A DNA stretch of 64,000 nucleotides from contig CAXIPT010000002.1 of the NCBI GenBank assembly GCA_964030475.1, forward strand, positions 20,824,022 through 20,888,021, read 5' to 3'. Positions 51,833 to 62,788 of the stretch are shown here, piece by piece. How positions within the stretch are numbered: the stretch's first letter is position 1; every line of letters begins with the position of its first letter. This DNA is from Tethya wilhelma (lineage: Eukaryota > Porifera > Demospongiae > Tethyida > Tethyidae). Both the position numbers and the translations under genes were made by a program. The notes beneath the pieces were generated by a model. It had not been told where the DNA came from. It saw only the letters and a program-made list of their open reading frames with translations, and did not search any database.

Positions 51833-54800
51833 AATATGGCATGGTATATACTAGCGTCATAAACCAAATTGAATTGCACTGCATGAAAAATTGAGCTGGA
51901 GGCTACCTTCTGTTGACTGATTGTTCATCCTTGCTGCCAAACTCTATACAAGCTAGCTAGCGATCAAAAAATAGTCATGCAACTCCATGGTAATAATCTA
52001 GGATTTTCATCAAATCCGTTGGTGATACCCGTTTCTCCCCTTCTCCCTTCTTTCTCATTATGGGCTCCTGCAAGTTCTTCAGAACATTTGAAGAACGATT
52101 GCCAGAAAGATTTTCAAAATGACTTGCACAACAATTTGCAGAATGATTCCGGGAGCCTGGGAATGAGAGCCTGGGAATGGGAGCCCAGGAATGGGAGCCT
52201 GGGAATGGGAGCCTGGGAATGAGAGCCTGGGAATGGGAGCCTNTCCACAATCGCAATAATGAGGATGCCTGGCAGGAGATCCTCAAGTGGGAGGCCATGC
52301 ATGCTAGGTGGGTTCCATTGCACCAGCCATGGAGGATGCCATTGACCCTCTCTCTCTGTTCACCTCAGGGAGTGCTCCTCTCCTAAACTGGTTAGCTTCA
52401 GAGGACGGGCTAAAGACTTCTCTCCTCGGGCCAGACTACGTCACTGGATGGGGTGAGTGATTGGGAGTACCCCCTCTCATTTGAGTGTTAATTAGTGTTG
52501 ATTGTAGGTATGAGCTGCCCTTTGACCGCCACGACTGGGTGGTGGACCGCTGTGGGAGGAGGGTCAGGTACATCATCGACTACTACGGCTGTGACCCACA
52601 GGAGAACAACTCCGCCCCGATCTTCCTGGACGTGAGACCGGCGCTGGATTCACCAGGAGCTCTCTGGGACAGAGCCAAGGCAGCGTGGTGGAGATGGACC
52701 AGTTGACACTGAAACTTATTCCACACTATCAAAAATATATTATGCCTTACACACCATTCCATCATTGTCCTATATGTTATAAAGTGTGTTCATTTTGTAT
52801 TGTCATTCAAGAACTGTGTGAGTGACTCTAAATCCCTCGCCCCGCGATACTCAGTCTTCTTGGTGCCCTCCTCAAAGAGGACCAGAGTGGGGTAGCTGTG
52901 GACCTGATGAGTGCCACACAGGTCTCTCTCAACGGTGCAGTCCACCTGCAAACAGGGGATGTGCAACCCATAGACTCATAGCAGGCAGCACTATGGTTAG
53001 TCCACATCATACATACCTTAGCAACAGTGATGGATGGGAGTGTGGCATGGATCAACTCAGCCAATTGCTCCCAGGTTGGTGCCAAGCGTTTGCAATGTCC
53101 ACACCATGGAGCGTAGAATTTAACAAATGTTGTGCCTTGGCTAATTTTATCAGAGAATTTGTCACTTGTGAGTTCCAACACACCAGCTTCTTTCACCTGA
53201 AGGAAGTGGAAGTGGCATATGTTGTAAGTGGGCATGCACACACACACACATACACACACACACACAGGTGAATATGGCATGGTATATACTAGCGTCATAA
53301 ACCAAATTGAATTGCACTGCATGAAAAATTGAGCTGGAGGCTACCTTCTGTTGACTGATTGTTCATCCTTGCTGCCAAACTCTATACAAGCTAGCTAGCG
53401 ATCAAAAAATAGTCATGCAACTCCATGGTAATAATCTAGGATTTTCATCAAATCCGTTGGTGATACCCGTTTCTCCCCTTCTCCCTTCTTTCTCATTATG
53501 GGCTCCTGCAAGTTCTTCAGAACATTTGAAGAACGATTGCCAGAAAGATTTTCAAAATGACTTGCACAACAATTTGCAGAATGATTCCGGGAGCCTGGGA
53601 ATGAGAGCCTGGGAATGGGAGCCCAGGAATGGGAGCCTGGGAATGGGAGCCTGGGAATGAGAGCCTGGGAATGGGAGCCTGGGAATGAGAGCCTGGGAAT
53701 GGGAGCCTGGGAATGGGAGCCTGGGAATGGGAGCCTGGGAATGGGAGCCTGGGAATGAGAGCCTGGGAATGGGGCTATATACATACCTAATGCAAAAGCA
53801 GCAATGGATTTGCAGGGCAATTTTGCACACGAAAACACGCATGTGCAGAACAATTTGCAGACAGATCGTGCAGTGCAATTCAATTTGCTTTATGACACAA
53901 ATATATAGCAGGCCATAAGGTGACTCACCTCCTCCTGACTGGGTAGGTTTCTCTCCACAAAGTTGACCAGAGTGTCGAGGTCACGACTCTCAGCAAACGT
54001 TTCTTTCATGACTCCATCATAAAACAGCATCAGAGTGGGATAACCTTTGACCCCATGCTCACTGCAGGTGTCGGTCTCCATGGTGCAGTCCACCTTGCTG
54101 ATGTGGACCGTCTGGTGTGTCTCAAAGTGAGCTGCCAACTCATCCCAGGTGGGAGCCAGCCGCTGGCAATGGCCACACCTACAACAGTCAACCAGCGGAC
54201 GTCAGTGAGCAGCTAATGATGTCATCGTCCACAACATACCAAGGAGCATAGAACTTGACAAAATGAACACCAGGCTTGGAGCTCAAGTAGGTCTGGAAGT
54301 TGCCGTCCGTCAAATGAGCCAATCCATTTTCATCAACCCTCACCTGCTCTTCCTCCGGGTCTTCTTCTGGTTGCTATGGAAACCAATCACTATTTCACTC
54401 TAATTGTAGGAATTGGGGTGCCTTACTTGTTCCTCCTCATCCTCCTTGGTGCTGGCCGCAATGAAGTCCACGAGGGAGTCAATGTCCCTAGACCCACGGT
54501 AGTCCTTCACCTCAGACCCAACAAACAGCTTCAGTCTGCATACCAAAACATGGAATCGGTGATATATAGTGAGGTAACATGTGCGGTGCTTACGTTGGGT
54601 ATCCCCTGACGCCCTGCTCCGCACACACCTGGGTGTCCACAGTGCAGTCCACCTGGGCAGGCACATCACTGACATTACATCATCAGCACACAGGAGTATC
54701 TACCTTGGCTATGGTCACACTGCTGGTGGACATCTTCTCCGACAGCTCATCCCAAGTTGGGGCCAACCGCTTGCAATGCCCACACCTGACCATGGATGAT

Positions 54801-55070
54801 AATAATCAAGTTTTAATCCAGTTTTAAGTTTTTTTTACTCAAGACATGATTTTATAACAATTGGTGCTATTATAAGCAATTTTATAATCAAACACAAACT
54901 ACCTATATTTCTAGGTAGTAGATCATCCCTTACCACGGAGCAAAGAACTTGACGAAGTATGGTTTCCCGGAGTCGATGCTCTGTTTGAAGTTGTCTTCTC
55001 CAAGGAGCAGAGGATCACCGACCGACAGGCACACACAAACACTAGACAGAAAGAAAATCACTCGCCACAT
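51352..55070 (-). CDS. TXNDC5: Thioredoxin-domain protein disulfide isomerase, TXNDC5/ERp46-like
   Basis: Disulfide oxidase of the endoplasmic reticulum. The ATG at 55070 begins with a signal peptide ([20 protein letters not shown]). Three thioredoxin domains follow. Domain 1: [20 protein letters not shown] and [20 protein letters not shown]. Domain 2: [20 protein letters not shown] and [18 protein letters not shown]. Domain 3: [35 protein letters not shown] and [19 protein letters not shown]. Linkers are acidic (EEDPEEEQ). All three CGHC sites are intact. The predicted end lacks a KDEL-type retrieval signal, unlike vertebrate TXNDC5. The domain-3 exons occur twice (51352-51760 and about 52790-53200) because of a duplicated block joined by the N at 52243. 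The span includes that duplicate. Confidence 0.92.
51798..51828. repeat. (CA)n microsatellite
   Basis: Short CA run in the TXNDC5 intron upstream of the domain-3 exon; the second copy at about 53237-53266 has a TA interruption. Confidence 0.9.
52244..53680 (+). repeat. Second copy of HCCS 3' exons plus TXNDC5 3' exons
   Basis: Repeats 50807-52242 at an offset of 1438 bp, almost without differences (AACAATGAGG versus AATAATGAGG; one change in the domain-3 exon). It contains the HCCS part-exon 3 through the stop (52706) on the plus strand and the TXNDC5 terminal exons on the minus strand. The single N at 52243 lies inside the 14-bp minisatellite of the first copy. An unresolved repeat length that kept two contigs or alleles apart is the likely cause. 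Confidence 0.88.
53587..53775 (+). repeat. Minisatellite, 14-bp unit
   Basis: About 13 copies of GGGAATGGGAGCCT, alternating with GGGAATGAGAGCCT and one GGGAGCCCAGGAAT variant. It lies in the TXNDC5 intron between domains 2 and 3. The first, truncated copy is at 52147-52242. Confidence 0.95.
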
Positions 55071-55152
55071 TTTCGATGATTTCTAGTAGAGATGACCACG
55101 TGGTCTATTTTGCTGACTCAGCATACGCACACAATAATTAGAGAGATATATT
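55071..55152. promoter_or_regulatory. Shared promoter, TXNDC5 / EBAG9, with MARE and CACGTG palindromes
   Basis: 82 bp between divergent starts. TGCTGACTCAGCA at 55111-55123 is a perfect Maf-recognition element, the site bound by small Maf/CNC factors in animals. GACCACGTGGTC at 55094-55105 is a 12-bp palindrome with a CACGTG core and two CCACG half-sites, the half-site used by ER-stress elements. Both suit a gene for an ER redox enzyme; the function is inferred. Confidence 0.6.
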
Positions 55153-55959
55153 ATGTTGGGTGCCATCAAGAAAGTGTGTTCACTGTTGGTGAGGCTTTGG
55201 GCCTACCTGCTGCGAGCCATTCGACCGAGGCCGGCTCAGACTCCAGTACAGAGAAGTGCAGAGTGAGTTCTCACTGGGCATTCATAGATATAAACTAAGG
55301 TTACGTAGTGTAATATTAAAGGACCAATCACTTTAGTATTAATTTTATAACTCGAATTATCCAGAGCTCGTAGTAGGAATGGAGGCTCGTGGGAGGAGCC
55401 TGGCTGGGAGACTGACGGCTGGGAGGACTTCACTGTCAAAGTGGTTCCTAACGAATCATCTGATGAACTGCCAAACCCTGAAGAACAAGATCTGTTCAAA
55501 GATATGGTCCCTGTTTTCAAGAAGACTAAAACTGTAAGTGCTTCAATTGATGCTCCGGATCCCCCCACTGTTCAAGGATTGAAGTATTGTGGATGCAGAT
55601 CAGTGTGAAAAGGACAGGCCACAGTGAGGAGCAAGCACACACGGACAAGTTTGCAGTTCAAAACTCATTTCAAAGTGTAAGTTGGCTAGCCCCAATTGTG
55701 CAGTGTGTGTCAGAGGTTGTGTTGATGTTAGGATGGTGGGTCCCTGGGGGAGCTGGGCGTCTGGAGTGAGGAGGATGCCAACGCATGGGAGGACGAGCTA
55801 GTGCCGGAAGAGGGGGACTTGGTTCAAAGTTCAATGGCCAGCGTCAAAGAGAAGAGGAGGCTAGAAAGAGAGAGAAGAAGAGCTGCTCAGGAACTGATGC
55901 GCAGCCAGCAAAAGACAGCTGCTAGTCGGCAGGTGCAGTTAGGAACCAGAGTCAGTTGA
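55153..55959 (+). CDS. EBAG9: EBAG9/RCAS1 homologue
   Basis: Small Golgi/vesicle membrane-associated protein that modulates regulated secretion. Four exons (55153-55262, 55365-55533, 55599-55676, 55732-55959) join to 194 residues. The N-terminus MLGAIKKVCSLLVRLWAYLL is a membrane anchor followed by a basic stretch (RAIRPRP). Conserved blocks follow: GWEDFTVKVVP, QDLFKDMVPVFKKTKTISVK, LGELGVWSEEDANAWEDEL and a C-terminal coiled coil (KEKRRLERERRRAAQELMRS). Human EBAG9 has the same order (anchor, FKDMTPTIRKTQKI, LGDLDTWQENTNAWEEE, coiled coil). It is convergent with EXOC1. Confidence 0.93.
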
Positions 55960-56077
55960 CATGCACAGTCACATGCAGTGAATATGGCTTATAATCAAAA
56001 CCATCTTTTGTTGATGAATACTACAAGATAATACTATAAATGGTAGGAGTTAAAAATGCTACAGCAAAAATTATTGT

Positions 56078-56765
56078 TTATTTCTGAGCTGAAATACTGG
56101 CAAAGTATTCGGCCAAGTCTCTGACGGTGAAGTCCAAGTTGATATTAGAGCCAGGGTAGCACTCTGCAATGAGAGCCTCAAACTTCTGACACTGTTCAAT
56201 AAACGCCTCTTGCATTCCTCCCCACACCACCTGCAGCACCTCCTCAGACACATCCTTCTCCACCCTCCGGTACAGCTTCTCCAGGCCACGTTTCACCTGA
56301 AGATGGAGAGAGAACCATGGAATCAGACCTACATCCTTCCCCAGGGTGTGCCTGCAACCACTAGCCCACCTACCTCCTTCCCGGGGTATTCCTTGACGCA
56401 CTTCCTGAGCTCATTGCGAGAGTAGTCCAGCCTGTAGCCCACCTCATCTGCCTTCGTCCCACCGGCCTTCAGGGACTCCACCCCCTCAAAGAACGTCTAC
56501 AAACAGCAGCATGGAAGAGATCACACCACCAATTGTTGGTTCATTGCAATCACATACACTCAATTTCTCTAGTGGCTTCCCCAAGCATGTGCTGACATAG
56601 ACATTTTTGTGTGAGATTTTCTTTCTTTTTGCCTCATCCCTGCTGCTCTCCAGACAGGAGATCTTGAGCCGCGACAAGATGTCTATGGAGCACCACACTT
56701 ATTCACTGACACCAGACACTAGTGTGTTGCCATGGTAACTTACCTAGTATCTTGTTGTAGTTCTC

Positions 56766-56810
<45 letters not shown>

Positions 56811-57713
56811 GATTGCTATGAGCACCCACTCACTGAATCACTCACCAAACTTGATGACATCAGGTGGAGTCTTGGGGTGCTCATGTGCTAGTCTCTCCAC
56901 AGTCTTAAAGAGTGACTCTATGAGAATCAGGTACGCCTTATCCAACTCTGTTCTACGGTCTGTTCCCATGACAATAGACTCCGCCCTCTCAGCAAATCTC
57001 TGGAAGGTGTTAACACAGGCAAGGACTCCACACTTGCCTCCCCTAGGCAGCTTCATCTCCTCAATCTCCCGCCGTTTGCTGGCCTGTGGATTAGAATGAC
57101 ACACGAGCACTATACCAGTGTAAAGGGACTTACAATGAACTTGTCAAATGCTCTTCGAATATAGAGAAGAGCTTTCTTGAGAGTTTCATCGAGATAAGAG
57201 ACACGCCCACCTGACTCAGCAGCAAACATCAGCCTCTGACTCACAGAGACCAACAGATAGAGGGTGTTGCTACAGTTGGGAACAAACACACAGCCTCTGA
57301 CTCACAGAGACCAACAGATAGCCTTGTTCCCAGGCTCCACCCTCGCGTACATTTTCTTTGAAACGAGGGAGGAGCCTGGGAACAAAGCTAACTAACAGAT
57401 AGAGGGTGTGGACTCTTACAAGCCATCCTTGCGTTCTCCGAACTGAATGAGTCCCTCTATCTCCGGCAGGAGGACGGTGAAGAGCTGGATGAGTACACCA
57501 TCAACTCCCTCCACATTGGCGTCCCCCGGGGGGCTATCAACATCATCATTAATGGTGATGTCATCATCATCCAACTCATCCAGAGAAGAGTGCTGGGTCT
57601 TGGCAAAGTGGAAGAAAGAGACAAGAAACTTCTGTTCTGAGACGCACACTGGTTGGAGCTGCTCCAGCACCAAGCTGAACACTTGGTCAAACCTGTTAGC
57701 AAGGCAATGGAAG

Positions 57714-57762
<49 letters not shown>

Positions 57763-59886
57763 CATGCGTACAGACTAGGAGTGAGTTACTTTGGTAGGTT
57801 GGACTGCTCCGGGCCTCCCCCTAGTCCTGGGGAGTGGGAGAAGTCAGCCACACTCTGGGAGATGTGCCCCGCCCCCCCTCCGCCCCGCGATGGAGACAGG
57901 GCCATCAATGAGCTGGAGAGAGGAGAGCGGAAGAGATCAACGTTGGAACCAATCTTTGTCTTGAGACCTCCCGGCCGCCTCACGTCCGAGCCGAGGGAGA
58001 CACGGCTCTCACTCATCAGCACACGGATCTCCTCCTCGTAAACACGACGGAAGTTTCTGATGTACGACTGTACAATAATGCAACTCATTACAGCAGGGGC
58101 ACCCAACAATAAAACTCATTACAGCAGGGGCACCCAACAATACAACTCATTACAGCAGGGGTACAGCAGGGGCACCCAACAATACAACTCATTACAGCAG
58201 GGGCACCCAACAATACAACTCATTACATCATGGGACATGAATATTGAGCTGACCTCCATGACTTCTCCAAATCGTATGGGCTCACATTCCTTGAGCCATT
58301 TTGTTAGTTTGGAGTAAGTGAGCAGCTCNATTGCCACACTAGGAGATGTTTGTGGTACCAATGGTTTGTTTCTCAGAGGCTCTCCAGCAGTCGACTGACT
58401 CCAAGTCCAGGCCTCCAGGCACCACAGACAACAGGTGAGGGAGAACTTACAGTCTGGACAAACATGGTGGACAGGTGCTCATTGAGACGCCTGGCAAAAG
58501 TGGTGGACAGTTCAGAGAAGAGTTTACGTTGGTCAGTGACAGCTTGCAGCAGAGAGAGGCCCGGGGTGAACTCCTGACTGGAGGCCTTCTGGAGGGCTCC
58601 TGCAGCCGCCTCACAGTCCCTCAGGTTGCTGGCTCCATTCAATGGGGTCTCGTTCAGAATGGACTCCACAACAGAATCGATGTCCAGCTTTAGCTGAAGG
58701 GCGACACAGCACCATCAGCCAACAACACACACACACAGACACACACCTAGCCATCTAACTCACCACCAGCTCATTGACCTCACTGCTCAGAGCTTGCAGG
58801 TTAGTGTTCTGCAGTAATATTTCAGTGTACTGGGCCCCCAGCTTATGCATGGTGTCCCTGACTCCAGTCAGCAGCTCATCGTAGACGTTCATCCTCATCT
58901 CCATCTTCTCAATCTCACTGACGGTCTGGTCCAAGTGCTCCATCAGCTCCTGGATCTGGGCCTCCGAGCCCATCAGCTGGTGGATGTTGCCTTGGTCCAA
59001 CTGAGACAGTTCTTCTGACAGGTTCTCCATCAGCGCTGCAGCATCTTGAATGGCATTCTCTCTTGATAATAAATTCTCCAAGTTGGTCTCTTCTTGAGGA
59101 GTAAGCTCCTGGTACTCATCTGTTAATGAAGTGAGGCAGCTGGCTAGTACCAAGAGCGCACAATGAGATTTACCTTGTTCCAATATGGACTCCTCTTCTT
59201 CAAGGGTGCCTGGAGGCCTGGACTTGGAGTCAGTCGACTGCTGGAGAGCCTCTGAGAAACAAACCATTGGTACCACAAACATCTCCTAGTGTGGCAATGA
59301 TTAATGAGCTACCACCCACCTTTGAGCCTGGCCTCATCAATGTGAACAAAGTCTGGCTTCTTTCTCTCTCCGCGTGCACTCTTGTAGACAACCTAGAGAG
59401 AGAGGGGGGAGGGAGGGAGATGAAGGCTAAACCAGACATCGCTAGCACTCCTCTACCTTATAGAGAGCAGCAATGAAGCTCTTCTTCTCTGCCACACTGC
59501 TAGCTACCCATTTGAATGTCTGCTTGTCAAACTGGAGGTCAAAGGCCGGCCCCTCTGTGTCCACAGTGTGGCCATCAACCACTCTCAATTCACTCAACTG
59601 CCATGTCTTCACTCTCTTGTAAGAACTCTCCTTGCCTGCTTCTTTCTTCTCTGACACCTTCACACGACTCAGCAGATAGTCCTTCACATCATTCTGGTTC
59701 ACTGCAAGTCACACACACAGTACATGCCCACACCCAGTTTCATGTCTTAATTCACATACCTGAAAGAGTTATAAATGAAGATCTTTTCTTTCTTCCCCCA
59801 GCTTTAGTTACATTGACGAGTGCCAGGAGTCTCTCTTCTGCTGGAGAGAACACCTCCTTTTGTATTTGATGTCTTATGGCCGCCAT
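56078..59886 (-). CDS. EXOC1: Exocyst complex component 1 (Sec3)
   Basis: Exocyst subunit that tethers secretory vesicles to the plasma membrane. The ATG at 59886 begins [20 protein letters not shown], then [15 protein letters not shown]. The PIP2-binding Sec3-PH domain follows ([35 protein letters not shown]). Then come [15 protein letters not shown] and coiled-coil regions ([20 protein letters not shown]), [12 protein letters not shown] and [82 protein letters not shown] and [20 protein letters not shown] complete the match. The end is [20 protein letters not shown] and FASISAQK. A single N at 58329 replaces the start of the LLTYSKL exon, next to an inverted copy of another intron/exon segment. 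Confidence 0.94.
56766..56808 (-). repeat. (GA)n microsatellite, pyrimidine tract of an EXOC1 intron
   Basis: About 43 bp of GA; on the gene strand it is (CT)n leading into the TAG acceptor. Confidence 0.95.
57319..57390. mobile_element. Short foldback MITE with near-perfect 9-bp target duplication
   Basis: The 72-bp element in an EXOC1 intron has ends TAGCCTTGTTCCCAGGCTCC and GGAGCCTGGGAACAAAGCTA. ACCAACAGA precedes it and ACTAACAGA follows. The flanking sequence is locally duplicated, and the upstream copy (57230-57268) has no insertion, giving an empty-site control. Its ends match those of 40668-40832. Confidence 0.85.
57718..57759. repeat. (GA)n microsatellite
   Basis: About 42 bp of GA in an EXOC1 intron. 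Confidence 0.95.
58080..58230. repeat. Tandem repeat, about 31 bp unit
   Basis: Four to five copies of ACTCATTACAGCAGGGGCAC plus CCAACAATACA in an EXOC1 intron, one copy carrying a short internal duplication. Confidence 0.9.
58330..58420 (+). repeat. Inverted copy of an EXOC1 exon/intron segment after single N
   Basis: The roughly 90 bp after the N at 58329 equal the reverse complement of about 59212-59302 (shared words CACACTAGGAGATGTTTGTG and CAGCAGTCGACTGACTCC). The segment lies in the intron between two EXOC1 exons. It looks like a misjoined or fold-back contig end. Confidence 0.85.
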
Positions 59887-60007
59887 GCATGGGTGTATGC
59901 TGTACACAATGTGACGTTAAATTAGAGAGAAAATTCGAATTTCTAAAAAAACCACGTGGCAGTATAATTTTCCGAGTAATTTTCTAGTTCTGTGAAGAGC
60001 TCTCATC
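59887..60007. promoter_or_regulatory. Shared promoter, EXOC1 / EEF1D
   Basis: 121 bp between the divergent starts. It contains CCACGTGGC (E-box, about 59952) and TGACGT (about 59911), and is otherwise AT-rich. Confidence 0.5.
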
Positions 60008-60800
60008 ATGGCTGGCCAGTGTCTGCTAGGGGAAACCGTTTGGTTTGATCAAGGCAAGTTCGAGGAGGCCGAAGCTAGGTACCAGAAGGTCATAGCTGAG
60101 CGGCACTCTGCTCTCAAAGTGGAGGTGAGGCTATTGTCTGTTACTCTTAATTAATACTACAAGTCAACACGTGCCGTTTGGTTCCCATGCAGGGAAAAGG
60201 TATCAGCAAAAGCAGCAGTGCTATCTCAACAGAGCTGGAGAAGGCTATGAACTTCATTGGTCAATCTCTTAAAGCTCCACCTCCAGTGAGTGGTTTCATT
60301 GTGTGATGAATGGCTTGTAATAGTCACTCTTTGTTGACTCGCCCAGAGCCAGTCTACTGGCAGCAAGGGAGACTTGGAACAGAGGGTTGCTGCCCTCGAG
60401 AAGGAAAACAGGGAGCTAAGGGCTGGTATGTGCGTCTTTGGAGAGAGATCAATCCGGTTGAGTTTTACCTTATTTCAGCGCTGTTGAGTGTCAGCTCTCG
60501 TGTGAGTGCCTTGGAGGGCCAGCTGGGTGGAGGAGTGCAGGAGGTCACCAGCGGGGAGACAGCCAAGGATGATGACGATGATGACTTTGACCTGTTTGGA
60601 TCAGACGATGAGAATGAGGAGGAGGCAGAGAAACTGCAGGAGCAAAGACTTCAAGAGTGTGCTCAAAAGAAGACCAAAAGTACGAGTTGATCATCCAGTG
60701 TCAAGAGTATTATTAGCACTGTTGTTTGTATGGTAAACAGAGGCAGGGGTGATAGCCAAGTCCAATATCATCCTGGATGTAAAGCCTGTGAGTTGACATC

Positions 60801-60831
<31 letters not shown>

Positions 60832-60832
60832 N

Positions 60833-60891
<59 letters not shown>

Positions 60892-60958
60892 GGGATGATG
60901 AAACTGGTAAGTGTGATGATACTGCTCTTGTTCTGAGTGCATGATAGCTTTGAGCTAA

Positions 60959-60996
<38 letters not shown>

Positions 60997-61341
60997 GATC
61001 TAGGTGAGCTGGAGAAGGCTGTTAGGAGTGTGGCAACTGATGGGCTAGTCTGGGGTGCCTGTAAGTCACCAATAACTCCACTAAACACAGCTGGTATTTC
61101 ATTTTGGTTGCATGGTTGTGTTTAGCCAAGCTAGTGCCTGTGGCGTTTGGAATCAAGAAGCTTCAGATCACGTGTGTGATTGAGGATGAGAAGGTTGGCA
61201 CAGACTACCTGGAGGAGAGCATCACAGCCTACGAAGATTATGTAAGACTGGCTCATTTCATGACTGCTTTTAATAGTATCAATGTCTTCTTTATGTGTGC
61301 AGGTTCAAAGTGTGGATATTGTGGCCTTCAATAAAATATAA
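60008..61341 (+). CDS. EEF1D: Translation elongation factor 1B delta (guanine nucleotide exchange factor)
   Basis: Exchanges GDP for GTP on eEF1A. The start is [20 protein letters not shown], matching the delta N-terminal helix. A leucine-zipper region follows ([34 protein letters not shown]). The acidic CAGF block is [20 protein letters not shown]. The catalytic GEF domain follows: [60 protein letters not shown] and [20 protein letters not shown]. It ends IVAFNKI, TAA at 61339-61341. The codons around KPWDDET are split by an intron containing a long CA repeat with an N at 60832. Its 3' end lies 25 bp from that of the carboxypeptidase gene. Confidence 0.96.
60801..60889 (+). repeat. (CA)n microsatellite with single N at 60832
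   Basis: About 88 bp of CA that runs straight into the AG acceptor of the EEF1D exon beginning TGGGATGATG. There is no separate pyrimidine tract. Confidence 0.95.
60964..60996 (+). repeat. (CT)n polypyrimidine tract
   Basis: A CT run of about 33 bp immediately before the TAG acceptor of the EEF1D exon encoding LGELEKAV. Confidence 0.95.
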
Positions 61342-61366
61342 TGACTTAATATAACATTTGCTAGTC

Positions 61367-62725
61367 CTAGTTCTTTTGTTGATCATTGTTAATACTACTC
61401 CACATTTCACTGATGAATTTGGCCAGGCGTGGCGAAATATGGCGAGATGGTAACCTCTCATTTCTTAGTCTTTTCATTGGGTTCCAAGATTCCAATATTT
61501 CTCTTACATCATCGACTCGACTGGATAAATAGAGAGTGTTGGACTGGTTCCCTTCTCCAGACAAGCCATGGTGACCTTTGACCTCTGGGGATCTTTCCTC
61601 TTTGTGACTATTGATGGGTTTCCACAGAATGTGACCTTTGGACCCTGTCCTATCGTTACTCTCTCTCTTGTTAGTACCATAGTGATCTGTCGTGGGTCTG
61701 AGGGGTGGAGCCTGGCATGATGTCAGCGCTTGCAGCCTCTGCACACACACACACACACACACACACATGCTGTGAAGTGATGGTAGCTAGAATTAAGGGT
61801 GTGCGTGTCACGTACCTTCTCCTCCCTCTCTCTGCTCCTCTCCTCAGAGTACATAGGGATGCCTCCATTGCTACGATCTCTGTAGCGGTTCACAAACCTC
61901 CAGCTTCCACATTGTCTCCCAATGATTGCAGCTCTTCTTGTTGGCTCCACCTTCACAGCTCCAGCTGTGGGGCCTAGTTTAGCAGGCGCACTCACTAGTT
62001 TGGCAGGTGCACTCAGCGAGGGAGGCTTAGGCAGCCTCAGGACACTTTGTGAAGACATCCTTTGAGCAGTAGTTGCTTGGAGCCTCACCAGACGAGGCAA
62101 ATGGACTTGAGTGTGTGCCGCATGCAGTGGTCCCACGGGGCGTTTCCTCTTGTGACTGAACTGCATTCAAGAGAGCACACACTAGCTAGGGACTTGACAA
62201 GATGTGACACAACCAGAGCTGATCAAGAACTTACCTTTTTACTTTGGAAACGGATCTCATCATTTTCACTGTCTGAGCCGCTAGTGCTGATGGTGAGGGA
62301 ACACATTACACCCGATCACTGACACCACCATGCACCCTCCCTCACCTTGACTCCTGCTCCAGGGCATCCATGCTGCACCTCATGAACCGCTGGAGGGTTT
62401 TGCTCCTCTGATGCCTCTTTGTCTTGCCACTGTGAGAGGGTGTGCTGCTTGTGACAATGTCAGGCAGGGCCTCTGACTCGGCAGCACCACACCTAGTGCT
62501 CATGATGTGTTCAGCCAATTCACTCACTACCTTCTGCTGGAAACTGGGATGAAAGACAGAGCAGCTGACAAGAGCTCTCCATATTAATAGAGAGAGTATA
62601 CCTTTTGCTCTTTAGAAAGTGATGATAGAGATATATGGCTTCTCCAAGTCCTTGTCCCATGGCCAGCAAATCTCTCTGGAGGAAGTGACGTCTAAGGAAT
62701 TTAGTATTTTTCATCACACACACCT

Positions 62726-62788
<63 letters not shown>

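Noticed and set aside
52244..52706. A second HCCS gene
   Set aside because: It begins inside an exon right after an N and repeats the first copy base for base; best read as an assembly duplicate.
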